DNA from: Prevotellamassilia sp.
Lineage (GTDB): Bacteria > Bacteroidota > Bacteroidia > Bacteroidales > Bacteroidaceae
Assembly (NCBI GenBank): GCA_009775705.1
Contig: VSQE01000042.1
Span: 1-21,230, forward strand
Direction of reading: 5' to 3'
Length of the DNA stretch: 21,230 bases
Notes under the pieces: generated by a model
What the model was told of the DNA's origin: nothing
The model's input: the letters and a program-made list of their open reading frames with translations, nothing else
Databases searched by the model: none
Program-made: the position numbers and the translations under genes
Shown: positions 14,583 through 21,225 of the stretch, in pieces
Numbering within the stretch: the first letter of the stretch is position 1
Layout: the number at the start of each line of letters is the position of its first letter

Positions 14583-15980
14583 ATGAAAAAGACATTTCTC
14601 ACGCTCCTTCTGTCCGTGCCGTTTGCCGTGCTGACGGCCCAGACTCCCGAAGGAGGCATCTCGCCCGAGATGCTCGGAAAAATCCGTGCCGCCCGGCCTG
14701 TGACCGATGCCGACCGCGCGCTGCGCAACGCACTGGCGGGCAGCAGCATCAATACGCTGGCCACCACGGCGGTCAATCCTGCCGCCACCGACACCTGGTT
14801 CTCGCACAAGGTGGACACCAAAGGCATCACCGACCAGCAGCAGAGCGGCCGTTGCTGGCTCTTTACGGGAATGAACGTCATGCGTTCCAAAATGATCGGC
14901 AAGTTCGGTCTGGGCGAGTTCCAGTTCTCGCAGAGCTATAATTTCTTCTATGATCAGTTGGAGAAGTCCAACCTCTTCCTCCAGGCCGTCATCGACAATG
15001 CCGACAAGCCGATGAACGACCAGCTCGTGGAGTGGCTCTTCAAGAATCCCCTCTCCGACGGCGGTACCTTCTGCGGCGTGCAGGACATCGTTTCCAAGTA
15101 CGGCCTTGTGCCCGCCGAGGTGATGCCCGAGAGCTTCAATGCCAACAATACGTCGCGCATGGCCTCGCTTCTCTCCCTGAAGCTGCGCGAGTACGGCCTT
15201 GCCCTGCGCCGTGCCGCCGAAAAGGGCGAGAAGAAGAAGGACCTCATGAAGCGCAAACAGGAAATGCTGGCCACGGTCTACCACATGCTGGCCGTCTGTC
15301 TGGGCGAGCCGCCTGCCGAGTTCACGTGGACGCGCCGCGACGCCTCGGGCAAGCCTGCCGACACGCGCAAGTACACCCCGCAGAGTTTTTATAAGGAATA
15401 TGTGGGCGCCGACCTGAAGAACGGCTACGTCCTGCTGATGAACGACCCCACCCGTCCCTACCACAAGACCTATACCATCGACATGGACCGCCACTCCTAC
15501 GACGGTTCCAACTGGACTTACATCAATCTGCCGATGGACGAGATCAAGGCCATGGCCATTGCCTCGATCAAGGACAGCACGATGATGTATTTCTCCTGCG
15601 ACGTAGGCAAGTTCCTCAACAGCAAGACGGGAGTGCTCAGTCTCGACAACTATGACTATGCCTCGCTGATGGGCACGGATTTCCCGATGGACAAGGCCGA
15701 CCGCATCCGCACGTTCGCCTCGGCTTCGAGCCATGCCATGACGCTCATGGCCGTCGATCTCGATGCCGACGGAAAGCCGGTGAAGTGGATGGTGGAGAAC
15801 TCCTGGGGCCCCACTTCCGGCTACCGCGGTCATCTCATCATGACCGACCGCTGGTTTGACGAATACATGTTCCGCTTGGTGGTGGAGAAACGTTTCGTGC
15901 CCGCCGCCACGCTCGAACTGCTCAAGCAGAAGCCGCAGGTTCTGCCCGCATGGGACCCGCTTTTCGCCCCCGAACAGTAA
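14583..15980 (+). CDS. Exported C1B cysteine peptidase (bleomycin hydrolase/PepC-like)
   Basis: 465 residues. A signal peptide (about 1-19, ending LTAQ) suggests a periplasmic or surface location, unlike the cytoplasmic PepC of lactic bacteria. Catalytic residues are visible: Gln in the TDQQQSGRCWLF block, nucleophile Cys91 in the same block, the His in SSHAMTLMAVD and Asn in MVENSWG. The region between these is the insertion typical of the C1B family. Enzymes of this class are self-compartmentalised hexameric aminopeptidases that trim short peptides. It lies 12 bp behind the PAP2 gene and probably shares its transcript, although its job may be independent. A strong terminator follows. Confidence 0.95.
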   Translation: MKKTFLTLLLSVPFAVLTAQTPEGGISPEMLGKIRAARPVTDADRALRNALAGSSINTLATTAVNPAATDTWFSHKVDTKGITDQQQSGRCWLFTGMNVMRSKMIGKFGLGEFQFSQSYNFFYDQLEKSNLFLQAVIDNADKPMNDQLVEWLFKNPLSDGGTFCGVQDIVSKYGLVPAEVMPESFNANNTSRMASLLSLKLREYGLALRRAAEKGEKKKDLMKRKQEMLATVYHMLAVCLGEPPAEFTWTRRDASGKPADTRKYTPQSFYKEYVGADLKNGYVLLMNDPTRPYHKTYTIDMDRHSYDGSNWTYINLPMDEIKAMAIASIKDSTMMYFSCDVGKFLNSKTGVLSLDNYDYASLMGTDFPMDKADRIRTFASASSHAMTLMAVDLDADGKPVKWMVENSWGPTSGYRGHLIMTDRWFDEYMFRLVVEKRFVPAATLELLKQKPQVLPAWDPLFAPEQ

Positions 15981-15998
15981 GCCGGCGAGAGGCCTGAT

Positions 15999-16045
15999 AA
16001 AAAGCGTGAACGGAATTTTTCAGAAAAATTCCGTTCACGCTTTTT
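15999..16045 (+). terminator. 22-bp perfect hairpin terminator
   Basis: The arms 15999-16020 and 16024-16045 are exactly complementary over 22 bp with the three-base loop CAG, beginning with five A and ending with five T. It ends the SDR/PAP2/peptidase operon 18 bp behind the stop and, being symmetrical, can also stop transcription arriving from the right. Confidence 0.9.
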
Positions 16046-16113
16046 AATACCTGTCTTCAATGTTTAACTTTTGGGTTTTTCGGAAAACGAACGGGAACGG
16101 ACCTTTTTTTCAC

Positions 16114-16170
16114 AACATAGTATCTTTTTTGAAAAAGATAGGATCTTTTTTCAACAAGATCCTATGTTTT
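16114..16170. other. Double-hairpin cluster, intact copy
   Basis: Between closing arms AACATA and TATGTT sit two perfect hairpins: TATCTTTTT/AAAAAGATA (16121-16140) and GGATCTT/AAGATCC (16141-16162), which can form a three-way junction. The second hairpin can also extend to ATAGGATCTT/AAGATCCTAT at the expense of the first, so two alternative folds compete. T tracts flank it on both strands. Confidence 0.6.
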
Positions 16171-16187
16171 TTTCACGTTAAGCGCCG

Positions 16188-16213
16188 AAAAAAGCCGCCT
16201 ATCGGGCGGCTTT
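16188..16213 (-). terminator. Intrinsic terminator of element copy 2
   Basis: GCCGCC (16194-16199) pairs with GGCGGC (16205-16210) across a five-base loop, extended by an A-T pair. Six T follow on the minus strand and four on the plus strand. Relative to copy 1 the loop differs while the stem is kept and improved by one pair, a sign that the structure matters. Confidence 0.8.
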
Positions 16214-16232
16214 TCAGGGTTCTTCCACTTTG
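16188..16232 (-). ncRNA. Predicted ~45-nt RNA, copy 2
   Basis: Inferred transcript between the promoter at 16239-16270 and the T tract at 16188-16193: about 21 unpaired nucleotides (with a conserved GAAGAACCCTGAAAA part) and then the GC-rich hairpin. No start codon is present in it. It could be a genuine small RNA, or only a by-product of a mobile promoter/terminator cassette. Confidence 0.35.
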
Positions 16233-16238
16233 CTGGTG

Positions 16239-16270
16239 CAAATATAATACTTCAGGAAGCGAAAAGCAAA
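16239..16270 (-). promoter_or_regulatory. Perfect Bacteroidetes promoter in element copy 2
   Basis: Minus-strand TTTG (complement of 16267-16270) is followed after 20 bp by TATATTTG (complement of 16239-16246), matching the consensus fully and with the same spacing as rpsO. It directs transcription to the left, into a terminator about 45 nt downstream, and not toward any gene. Confidence 0.7.
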
Positions 16271-16368
16271 TGCCGTTTAACCTTCGTTTACGTTTGGTGC
16301 CGCCGGCCTGTTTTGTTTATCGACGCCAAACGTGAAACGCCGCCGGCCCTTTTTCCTTCCTGCTCCGC

Positions 16369-17070
16369 TCAGATTTCAGACAGGCGTTGCAACAGGATTT
16401 GCAGTCCGCGCGAGGCCACTTCGCGTATCGTCTCTACGGGGCGCGATGCCGGCACCCGCACTTCCTGGGGGTCGATGAGCCAGACGGGAGAGCCGTCCGG
16501 AACGTGGCGCACCAGTCCGGCGGCGGGGTAGACGTTGAGCGATGTTCCGATGATGACGAAAAGGTCGGCCTGCGCTATCTCGTCCGCCGCTTCGGCCAGC
16601 CGGGGAACGGCCTCGCCGAACCATACGATCCAGGGGCGCAGCAGGGAGCCGTCACCGGCCAGCTGTCCGTGGGCCACGTCCGGATGCTCTTCGGAGAGAC
16701 GGCGGATGTAGCACGGGGCGTCGGGCGTGCGCGAGGAGCATACCTTCATCAGTTCGCCGTGCAGGTGGATGACGTGCGAGGAGCCGGCCCGTTCGTGCAG
16801 GTCGTCAACGTTCTGTGTGATGACGGTCACGCGGAAGCGTTCTTCCAGTTCCGCCAGAATCCGGTGTCCCTCATTGGGACGGGCCGCTATCAGCTGGCGG
16901 CGAAGTCCGTTGTAGAAATCCGTAACCAAAGCCGGATCGCGCTCCCATCCCTCGGGCGTGGCCACCGCCTCCACGGGATAGCGTTCCCACAGGCCGCCCG
17001 CATCGCGGAAGGTCTCGAAACCGCTTTCGGCGCTCATGCCCGCGCCTGTCAGCACCACCAGTTTTTTCAT
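16369..17070 (-). CDS. Sir2/CobB-type NAD-dependent protein deacylase
   Basis: 233 residues, a normal bacterial sirtuin size. It would remove acyl groups from lysines using NAD. Visible motifs: GAGMSAESGFETFRDAGGLW (NAD binding), TQNVDDLHERAG, catalytic His104 in HLHGEL, RPWIVWFGE and IIGTSLNVYPAAG. Two departures stand out. The four zinc Cys of the small domain are absent (only C111 and C120 remain), a loss I believe is shared with related Bacteroidales proteins. In CobB and SIRT5 a Tyr and an Arg three residues later bind succinyl or malonyl groups; here Tyr53 is kept but the Arg position is Leu56 (FYNGLRRQL), so desuccinylase activity may be altered. It is a single gene, transcribed away from the FKBP cluster. 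Confidence 0.95.
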   Translation of the reverse strand: MKKLVVLTGAGMSAESGFETFRDAGGLWERYPVEAVATPEGWERDPALVTDFYNGLRRQLIAARPNEGHRILAELEERFRVTVITQNVDDLHERAGSSHVIHLHGELMKVCSSRTPDAPCYIRRLSEEHPDVAHGQLAGDGSLLRPWIVWFGEAVPRLAEAADEIAQADLFVIIGTSLNVYPAAGLVRHVPDGSPVWLIDPQEVRVPASRPVETIREVASRGLQILLQRLSEI

Positions 17071-17110
17071 AATCTTGTCTTTTTAGGGAGTCACTGTCGC
17101 CTATCTTCGG

Positions 17111-17118
17111 CAAAGTTA
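17111..17118 (-). promoter_or_regulatory. -7 box for the sirtuin gene
   Basis: Minus-strand TAACTTTG fits TAnnTTTG and lies 40 bp upstream of the start codon. The -33 region is GC-rich with no TTTG. Confidence 0.5.
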
Positions 17119-17161
17119 TGAAAAAAGGCGCTGGCGGCCCTGCTTTATGAAATAAAAATCG

Positions 17162-17169
17162 TACTTTTG
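17162..17169 (+). promoter_or_regulatory. -7 box for the FKBP cluster
   Basis: TACTTTTG fits TAnnTTTG, 43 bp upstream of the first FKBP start. The -33 position reads CCCTG, a weak match. The two divergent -7 boxes of this 142-bp gap are about 43 bp apart. Confidence 0.55.
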
Positions 17170-17212
17170 CCCCGGTTTTGCATCTTATAAAAAACTTAGA
17201 AACATATCATTT

Positions 17213-17797
17213 ATGGAAAAACTCAGCTACGCTTTGGGCATGGTGATAGGCCATAACCTGAAAGGCATGGGAATCAGCAGTCTCGATACGACCGAATTTG
17301 CCCGCGCCGCGGAAGATGTCCTCAAAGGAAACGCCACGGCCCTGACCGATGCCGAAGCACAGAAAATCGTTACCGGATACCTCGAGGCTTGCGAGGCCGA
17401 AAAAGGAAAGGCCGCCCGCGAGGCCGGCGAGAAGTTCCTGGCAGAGAATGCCCGGAAGGAAGGCGTGACCGTATTGCCCAGCGGACTGCAATATACCGTG
17501 CTGGCCGAAGGCAAGGGCCGCAAGCCCGCCGCCACCGACAGCGTGAAGTGCCACTACGAGGGCACGCTCATCGATGGCACCGTCTTCGATTCCTCCTATC
17601 GCCGCGGCGAGCCGGCCGTGTTCCCCCTCAACGGAGTGATCCGGGGATGGACCGAAGGCGTGCAGCTCATGGCCGAAGGCTCCAAATACCGCTTCTTCAT
17701 TCCCTATCAGCTGGCCTATGGCGAACGCGGTGCCGGTGCCTCCATTCCGCCCTACGCCGCTTTGGTCTTCGATGTGGAGCTGATTGAGATTTGCTGA
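17213..17797 (+). CDS. FKBP-type peptidyl-prolyl isomerase, cytoplasmic (FklB-like)
   Basis: 194 residues without a signal peptide. An N-terminal Mip/FkpA-like dimerisation segment (MEKLSYALGMVIGHNL...) joins by a long helix (about 60-83) to a C-terminal FKBP domain (about 88-194). Active-site positions are kept: Y and FD in VKCHYEGTLIDGTVFDSSY, VIRGWTEGV, and the LAYGERG/IPPYAALVFDVEL end. It should catalyse cis-trans isomerisation of X-Pro bonds and act as a folding helper. E. coli FklB has the same layout and size (206 residues). First of three tandem FKBPs; the next starts 53 bp after its stop. Confidence 0.95.
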   Translation: MEKLSYALGMVIGHNLKGMGISSLDTTEFARAAEDVLKGNATALTDAEAQKIVTGYLEACEAEKGKAAREAGEKFLAENARKEGVTVLPSGLQYTVLAEGKGRKPAATDSVKCHYEGTLIDGTVFDSSYRRGEPAVFPLNGVIRGWTEGVQLMAEGSKYRFFIPYQLAYGERGAGASIPPYAALVFDVELIEIC

Positions 17798-17850
17798 GGA
17801 AAAACTCAATACACAACCAAATAGCAGACAATAAAAACAAACAGGAAAAT

Positions 17851-18744
17851 ATGAAAAAGATTATTTTGGCAACAGCCGTTGCCGCTACCGCACTGCTGAG
17901 CGCCTGCAACAACGGAGCGCCCAAGGCCAACCTGAAAACGGAAGCCGACACACTGAGTTACGAACTGGGAATGGCCGTATCGGCTCCTGCCGACCAGCTG
18001 GGCAACTATCTGGCACAGACCGGCAGTGACTCCGCCTACGTGGATGAGTTTCTCAAAGGTGTCAGGGACGGTGTGACCGCTGCCGAGGACAAAAAGAAAA
18101 TGGCTTATTACATGGGTGTGCAGAGCGGTATGCAGATGAAGATGCAGATGTTCGCACAGATCGAGAGCCAGATCTACGGAAACGATTCCACCAAAAAACT
18201 CAGCGCCAAGAATTTCATGGCCGGTTTCTCCGCCGTGGTGAAGAACAACAGCACGCTCAAGGTGGACGGAAAAATCATTGACAAGGACATGGCAGGCACG
18301 TTGCTCAACCAGCGCATAGAGGAAATGTCGAAGGCACGTATGGCCGAGGAGCATGCCGCCGAGAAGAAAGCCAGCGATGACTTCATGGCCAAGATGGCCA
18401 AAGAGGCCGGCGTGAAGCGTCTGGACAGCGGAGTGCTCTATAAAGTGCTGAAGGAAGGCAACGGAGCCATTCCCGACGAGAAGGCCACCGTCGAAGTGCT
18501 CTACGAAGGCAAGCTCGTAGACGGCACAGTGTTCGATTCTACCGACCGCCTCGGCGGCAAACCCGCGGAGTTCCCCGTAGGCAGCGTGATCAAGGGATGG
18601 ACCTCCGCACTCACCCACATGCCTGTAGGCTCCGAATGGGAGATCTACGTTCCCTGGGACCTCGCCTACGGAGAGCAGGGCCGCGGAAACATTCCTCCCT
18701 TTGCCGCCCTCATTTTCAAAGTGCAGCTGGTGGGCATCAAATAA
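17851..18744 (+). CDS. FKBP-type peptidyl-prolyl isomerase, lipoprotein
   Basis: 297 residues. The signal peptide ends in LLSAC (Cys19), so this paralogue is a lipid-anchored envelope protein. The N-terminal dimerisation part (DTLSYELGMAVSAPADQLGNYL) is longer than in the first FKBP and helical, followed by the FKBP domain (about 195-297) with VLYEGKLVDGTVFDST, SVIKGWTSALTHMPVG, LAYGEQGRGNIPPFAALIFKVQL. ATG 17851 is chosen because it gives a proper lipoprotein signal; a TTG at 17791 in frame would add unrelated residues overlapping the previous gene. It probably assists folding of secreted or outer-membrane proteins. Confidence 0.95.
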   Translation: MKKIILATAVAATALLSACNNGAPKANLKTEADTLSYELGMAVSAPADQLGNYLAQTGSDSAYVDEFLKGVRDGVTAAEDKKKMAYYMGVQSGMQMKMQMFAQIESQIYGNDSTKKLSAKNFMAGFSAVVKNNSTLKVDGKIIDKDMAGTLLNQRIEEMSKARMAEEHAAEKKASDDFMAKMAKEAGVKRLDSGVLYKVLKEGNGAIPDEKATVEVLYEGKLVDGTVFDSTDRLGGKPAEFPVGSVIKGWTSALTHMPVGSEWEIYVPWDLAYGEQGRGNIPPFAALIFKVQLVGIK

Positions 18745-18775
18745 ACCCGATTCTAAAAAAACTCATATACCGGAT

Positions 18776-19651
18776 ATGAAATTCAGAAACGTCTTGGTCA
18801 TCGCGCTTGCCGTTTGCTGCGTCGGTGCCACAGGCCGTTCCCGCAAAAAGGTGAAGCCGGCCAAAAAGAATGCTGTCGAGGCGGTGCGGCCCGTACCTGC
18901 CGATTCGTTCAGCTATGCTATCGGGGCTGTTCAGAGCGCCAGCCTGAAGCAGTACCTCATGATGCGCGAAGGGGTTGATTCCGCCTATCTGGAATACGCC
19001 GCCAAAGGACTTTCCGCCCAGCTCAGCGAACAGCAGCTCAAACAGCAGCTGGCCTATGCCGCCGGACTGAGAATAGCCCTCATGAACCGCGACCAGGTGA
19101 TTCCCGCCCTCAACAAACAGGCTACGGGAAAGAGCGATACCGTCTATGTCAATTCCGAAATTTTCAGTCGCGCCCTCTGCGACGGTTTGCTCGACCGCCT
19201 CACCATCATGCCGGATTCTGCCGAGCGCATGGCAGAGCGTCAGCAGAAGTTCGTTGCCTCGCAGGCCCGTGAAGCCAATCGTGCTTGGTTGGAGGCCAAC
19301 AAAAAACTGAAAGGAGTGGTCACCACGCCTTCCGGCCTGCAATACCGCATCCTCTCCGAAGGGAAAGGTGCCGTTGCCCCCGCCGACAGCAGCGAAGTGG
19401 AGGTTCACTACGAAGGGAAACTGATCGACGGAACAGAGTTCGACTCTTCCTACAAGCGCAACAAGCCGGCCACGTTCCGTTGCAACCAGGTTATCAAGGG
19501 TTGGACCGAGGCGCTGAAAATGATGCCCGAAGGTTCCGTGTGGGAGCTTTACATCCCTTACGATCTGGCCTACGGCGAGCAGGGCAACCGCAACATCCCC
19601 CCCTATGCCACCCTGATTTTCAAGGTGGAACTGCTGAAGGTGAAGAAATAG
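18776..19651 (+). CDS. FKBP-type peptidyl-prolyl isomerase, exported
   Basis: 291 residues. A hydrophobic N-terminus (MKFRNVLVIALAVCCVGATG) is a signal peptide; Cys14/15 do not form a good lipobox, so a soluble periplasmic form or an atypical lipoprotein are both possible. A basic stretch (RSRKKVKPAKK) follows. The dimerisation region (DSFSYAIGAVQSASLKQYL) and the FKBP domain (VEVHYEGKLIDGTEFDSSY, VIKGWTEALKMMPEG, LAYGEQGNRNIPPYATLIFKVEL) are both complete. The start is 31 bp after the previous stop. The FKBP domain is close to those of both neighbours, indicating tandem duplication. ATG 18776 is chosen for the signal peptide. Confidence 0.95.
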   Translation: MKFRNVLVIALAVCCVGATGRSRKKVKPAKKNAVEAVRPVPADSFSYAIGAVQSASLKQYLMMREGVDSAYLEYAAKGLSAQLSEQQLKQQLAYAAGLRIALMNRDQVIPALNKQATGKSDTVYVNSEIFSRALCDGLLDRLTIMPDSAERMAERQQKFVASQAREANRAWLEANKKLKGVVTTPSGLQYRILSEGKGAVAPADSSEVEVHYEGKLIDGTEFDSSYKRNKPATFRCNQVIKGWTEALKMMPEGSVWELYIPYDLAYGEQGNRNIPPYATLIFKVELLKVKK

Positions 19652-19701
19652 AGCATACTGTGTCCGCGTTGTAAAGACCGGAAAGACAGATGTATACGTA
19701 A

Positions 19702-19739
19702 ACGCGGGGCCGCACCGGTATAAGGATGCGGCCCCGCGT
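19702..19739 (+). terminator. 13-bp hairpin after the FKBP cluster
   Basis: ACGCGGGGCCGCA (19702-19714) and TGCGGCCCCGCGT (19727-19739) pair perfectly with a 12-base loop. There is no T run on the plus strand, so termination may need Rho or the hairpin may mainly protect the 3' end. Confidence 0.65.
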
Positions 19740-20086
19740 CATTACATATCCTCCAGCGTAAGCAGACGGGTTCAATTTTGATAGCTGTCAAACGAGAGCT
19801 TTTGTATGAGTTGCAGTTCTTTGATTTCGGATGTCCGGTTGTAAAATCTCATAAGAATGGATTTTTTGTAATCTCCGTAATAGTTACGGAGGTCACAAAA
19901 TTAGCAAATACTATCGAATGGGGAAATAATCTGTTTGATATTAATGAATTATGGGATGTATTTTTTTCTGCATGGTCTGACATCCATCAGGATTTTGTCC
20001 GCTGTTATTTCTTTCCGTTCTTATTGAATTTCCATGTCTGTAACAGCATGCGGCCCCTCTTAGGCTTCGGTCCGGATGGATATGGA
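19740..20086. other. AT-rich gene-poor stretch
   Basis: This DNA is visibly poorer in GC than the genes on either side and I recognise no gene in it. One plus-strand frame (19778-20104) stays open for 108 codons, but it has no family motif, no promoter and runs into a terminator hairpin. Small structures are present: an imperfect 16-bp palindrome TTTGATAGCTGTCAAA at 19777-19792 and an inverted repeat CTCCGTAA/TTACGGAG at 19873-19891, with a minus-strand TAATTTTG box just beside it. It may be remnant or transferred DNA. Confidence 0.4.
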
Positions 20087-20123
20087 AACTGCCGGAGAGG
20101 GTAGATACACTCCTCCGGCAGTT
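20087..20123 (-). terminator. Terminator behind the hypothetical exported protein
   Basis: AACTGCCGGAG (20087-20097) and CTCCGGCAGTT (20113-20123) form an 11-bp stem. On the minus strand it lies about 80 bp downstream of the hypothetical gene's stop and is followed by TTTCC only, while the plus strand has TGTTT, so the direction is uncertain. Confidence 0.6.
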
Positions 20124-20200
20124 TGTTTCAGGTTTTGTAGGGAGGCTTTCTTCAGGGTATCCCCTGTTTTCAGCGCACACCCTCCATTTCTGTCATCTTG

Positions 20201-20974
20201 TTATTTTGCCATTTTCTTCACGCCACCCTCGATGTAGAATCCGTGGGCGGGTTTTTCGGAAAGGCGCCGGCCGTCGATGCCGTAAAGGGCAGACCGGTCC
20301 GAAGCGGGGAGAACTGTTGCAGACGAGATTCCCGTATAGTCATCGTGGCGGTAGAGCACTTCGCCGTTCACCTTGCACTCCAACAGTCGCAGTCCGCTGC
20401 CGGCCATGTCGAAACGTCCGTTATTGATGGGACCATACCAGGTGCCGATTCCTTCTATCCACGACATACGGGCCTGTTCATCTTCTTCGCGTCTTGGATC
20501 CATAGGGTTTTTGTCTTGGATGAGGATTTCGCGGAAGTCCTGTCCGCCATACGAGAAGGTTCCCGTGCTGATCACCTTGCACTCCCTTTCCCTCCACATA
20601 TCCATGTTATAATAGTTGATGGTTTCGGATTCCCGGGCTGTGAAGTCATAAATCATGTGGACCTCTTTGTCATTCCGGCAATATACTTTTCCGTTCTCTT
20701 CGCGCAGCAGTGCCACCAGTTGTGTGGCGGTCTTTTCCGCGCCGTCTGCCCGTATGGAACTATGCGTCATGCGTTTCCAACTTTCACCGTCAATCACGGT
20801 GTCGCCGGAGATGGTGTAGGTTTTATAGGTAAGCGGAAAGTCGGGTTCCACCACGACGATGTTAGGGGTGTATTCCACCAGCCACGTTTTACCTTCTTCT
20901 ATAAAAGAGCGTAACTGTGCGTTGGCCGCCAGCAAGGAGACCGATACTGTGAGGAGTGTAAAAATTCTTTTCAT
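20201..20974 (-). CDS. Exported hypothetical protein with T9SS-like C-terminal tail
   Basis: 257 residues. A signal peptide ends near LLAANAQ (about residue 20). The body has Trp/Tyr-rich beta-strand-like segments (EEGKTWLVEYTP, DGESWKRMTH, SWIEGIGTWYGPINN), a pattern common in secreted Bacteroidales proteins of unknown function. The last 30 residues (ALYGIDGRRLSEKPAHGFYI and a GVKKMAK end) resemble the shortened type IX secretion/sorting tails seen in Bacteroides and Prevotella exported proteins (GR.L...GxYI..G.K..). I do not recognise an enzyme motif. The gene stands alone in AT-richer DNA, with no neighbour to suggest a role. Confidence 0.85.
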   Translation of the reverse strand: MKRIFTLLTVSVSLLAANAQLRSFIEEGKTWLVEYTPNIVVVEPDFPLTYKTYTISGDTVIDGESWKRMTHSSIRADGAEKTATQLVALLREENGKVYCRNDKEVHMIYDFTARESETINYYNMDMWRERECKVISTGTFSYGGQDFREILIQDKNPMDPRREEDEQARMSWIEGIGTWYGPINNGRFDMAGSGLRLLECKVNGEVLYRHDDYTGISSATVLPASDRSALYGIDGRRLSEKPAHGFYIEGGVKKMAK

Positions 20975-21203
20975 AATACAACTTTTTATAGGTTATTCAA
21001 TATTATGTGGTTTTGTTGTTTTCGGAAGGATCCGTGAGGGGATTGACGGAAAATTGGTACCGAAGATGTTTTTCTTGTCTTGATGTCGGTTTTTTCCAAG
21101 GGATGGTTCTTCTTTCCGATGTGATTTTTGCTCTATGTTACTTTAAAACAGTTATTACAAATTTAGATAAAAATCCTGAGATTTTTACACCGGCAGAATA
21201 AAA
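20975..21203. other. Non-coding stretch at right edge
   Basis: AT-rich intergenic DNA upstream of the minus-strand hypothetical gene. I see no convincing gene and no full promoter consensus; the short open frames on the plus strand lack any family feature. Confidence 0.5.
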
Positions 21204-21225
21204 AATCAAGGCTGACGCCTTGATT
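21204..21225 (-). terminator. Terminator of a minus-strand gene beyond the window
   Basis: AATCAAGGC (21204-21212) and GCCTTGATT (21217-21225) form a 9-bp stem with loop TGAC. On the minus strand it is followed by a T run (complement of A199-A205 region), so it should end a gene transcribed leftward from outside the window. Confidence 0.75.

Larger units (their letters stand above)
16114..16343 (-). repeat. Dispersed intergenic element, copy 2 (230 bp)
   Basis: Second copy of the element at 62-290, in the same orientation and again directly behind a minus-strand gene (the sirtuin, whose stop is 25 bp away). This copy has the better preserved hairpins and promoter. The inverted pair TTTCACGTT (16171-16179) and AACGTGAAA (16329-16337) again encloses promoter and terminator, with nearly the same span (167 versus 166 bp). 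Flanking bases differ completely from those of copy 1, so the similarity ends sharply at AACATAG and CGCCGC. No coding capacity is visible. Confidence 0.85.

Noticed and set aside
13308..15833. 841-codon minus-strand open frame opposite the SDR, PAP2 and peptidase genes
   Set aside because: It runs across three genes with clear catalytic motifs, contains no recognisable domain, and its length follows from high GC at third codon positions.
19778..20104. 108-codon plus-strand frame in the AT-rich gap
   Set aside because: No family resemblance, no promoter and no start context, and its end lies within a terminator hairpin. Kept only as part of the gap description.
21007..21201. Short plus-strand frame near the right edge
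   Set aside because: 64 codons without motif in AT-rich DNA, converging with a terminator of a minus-strand gene.
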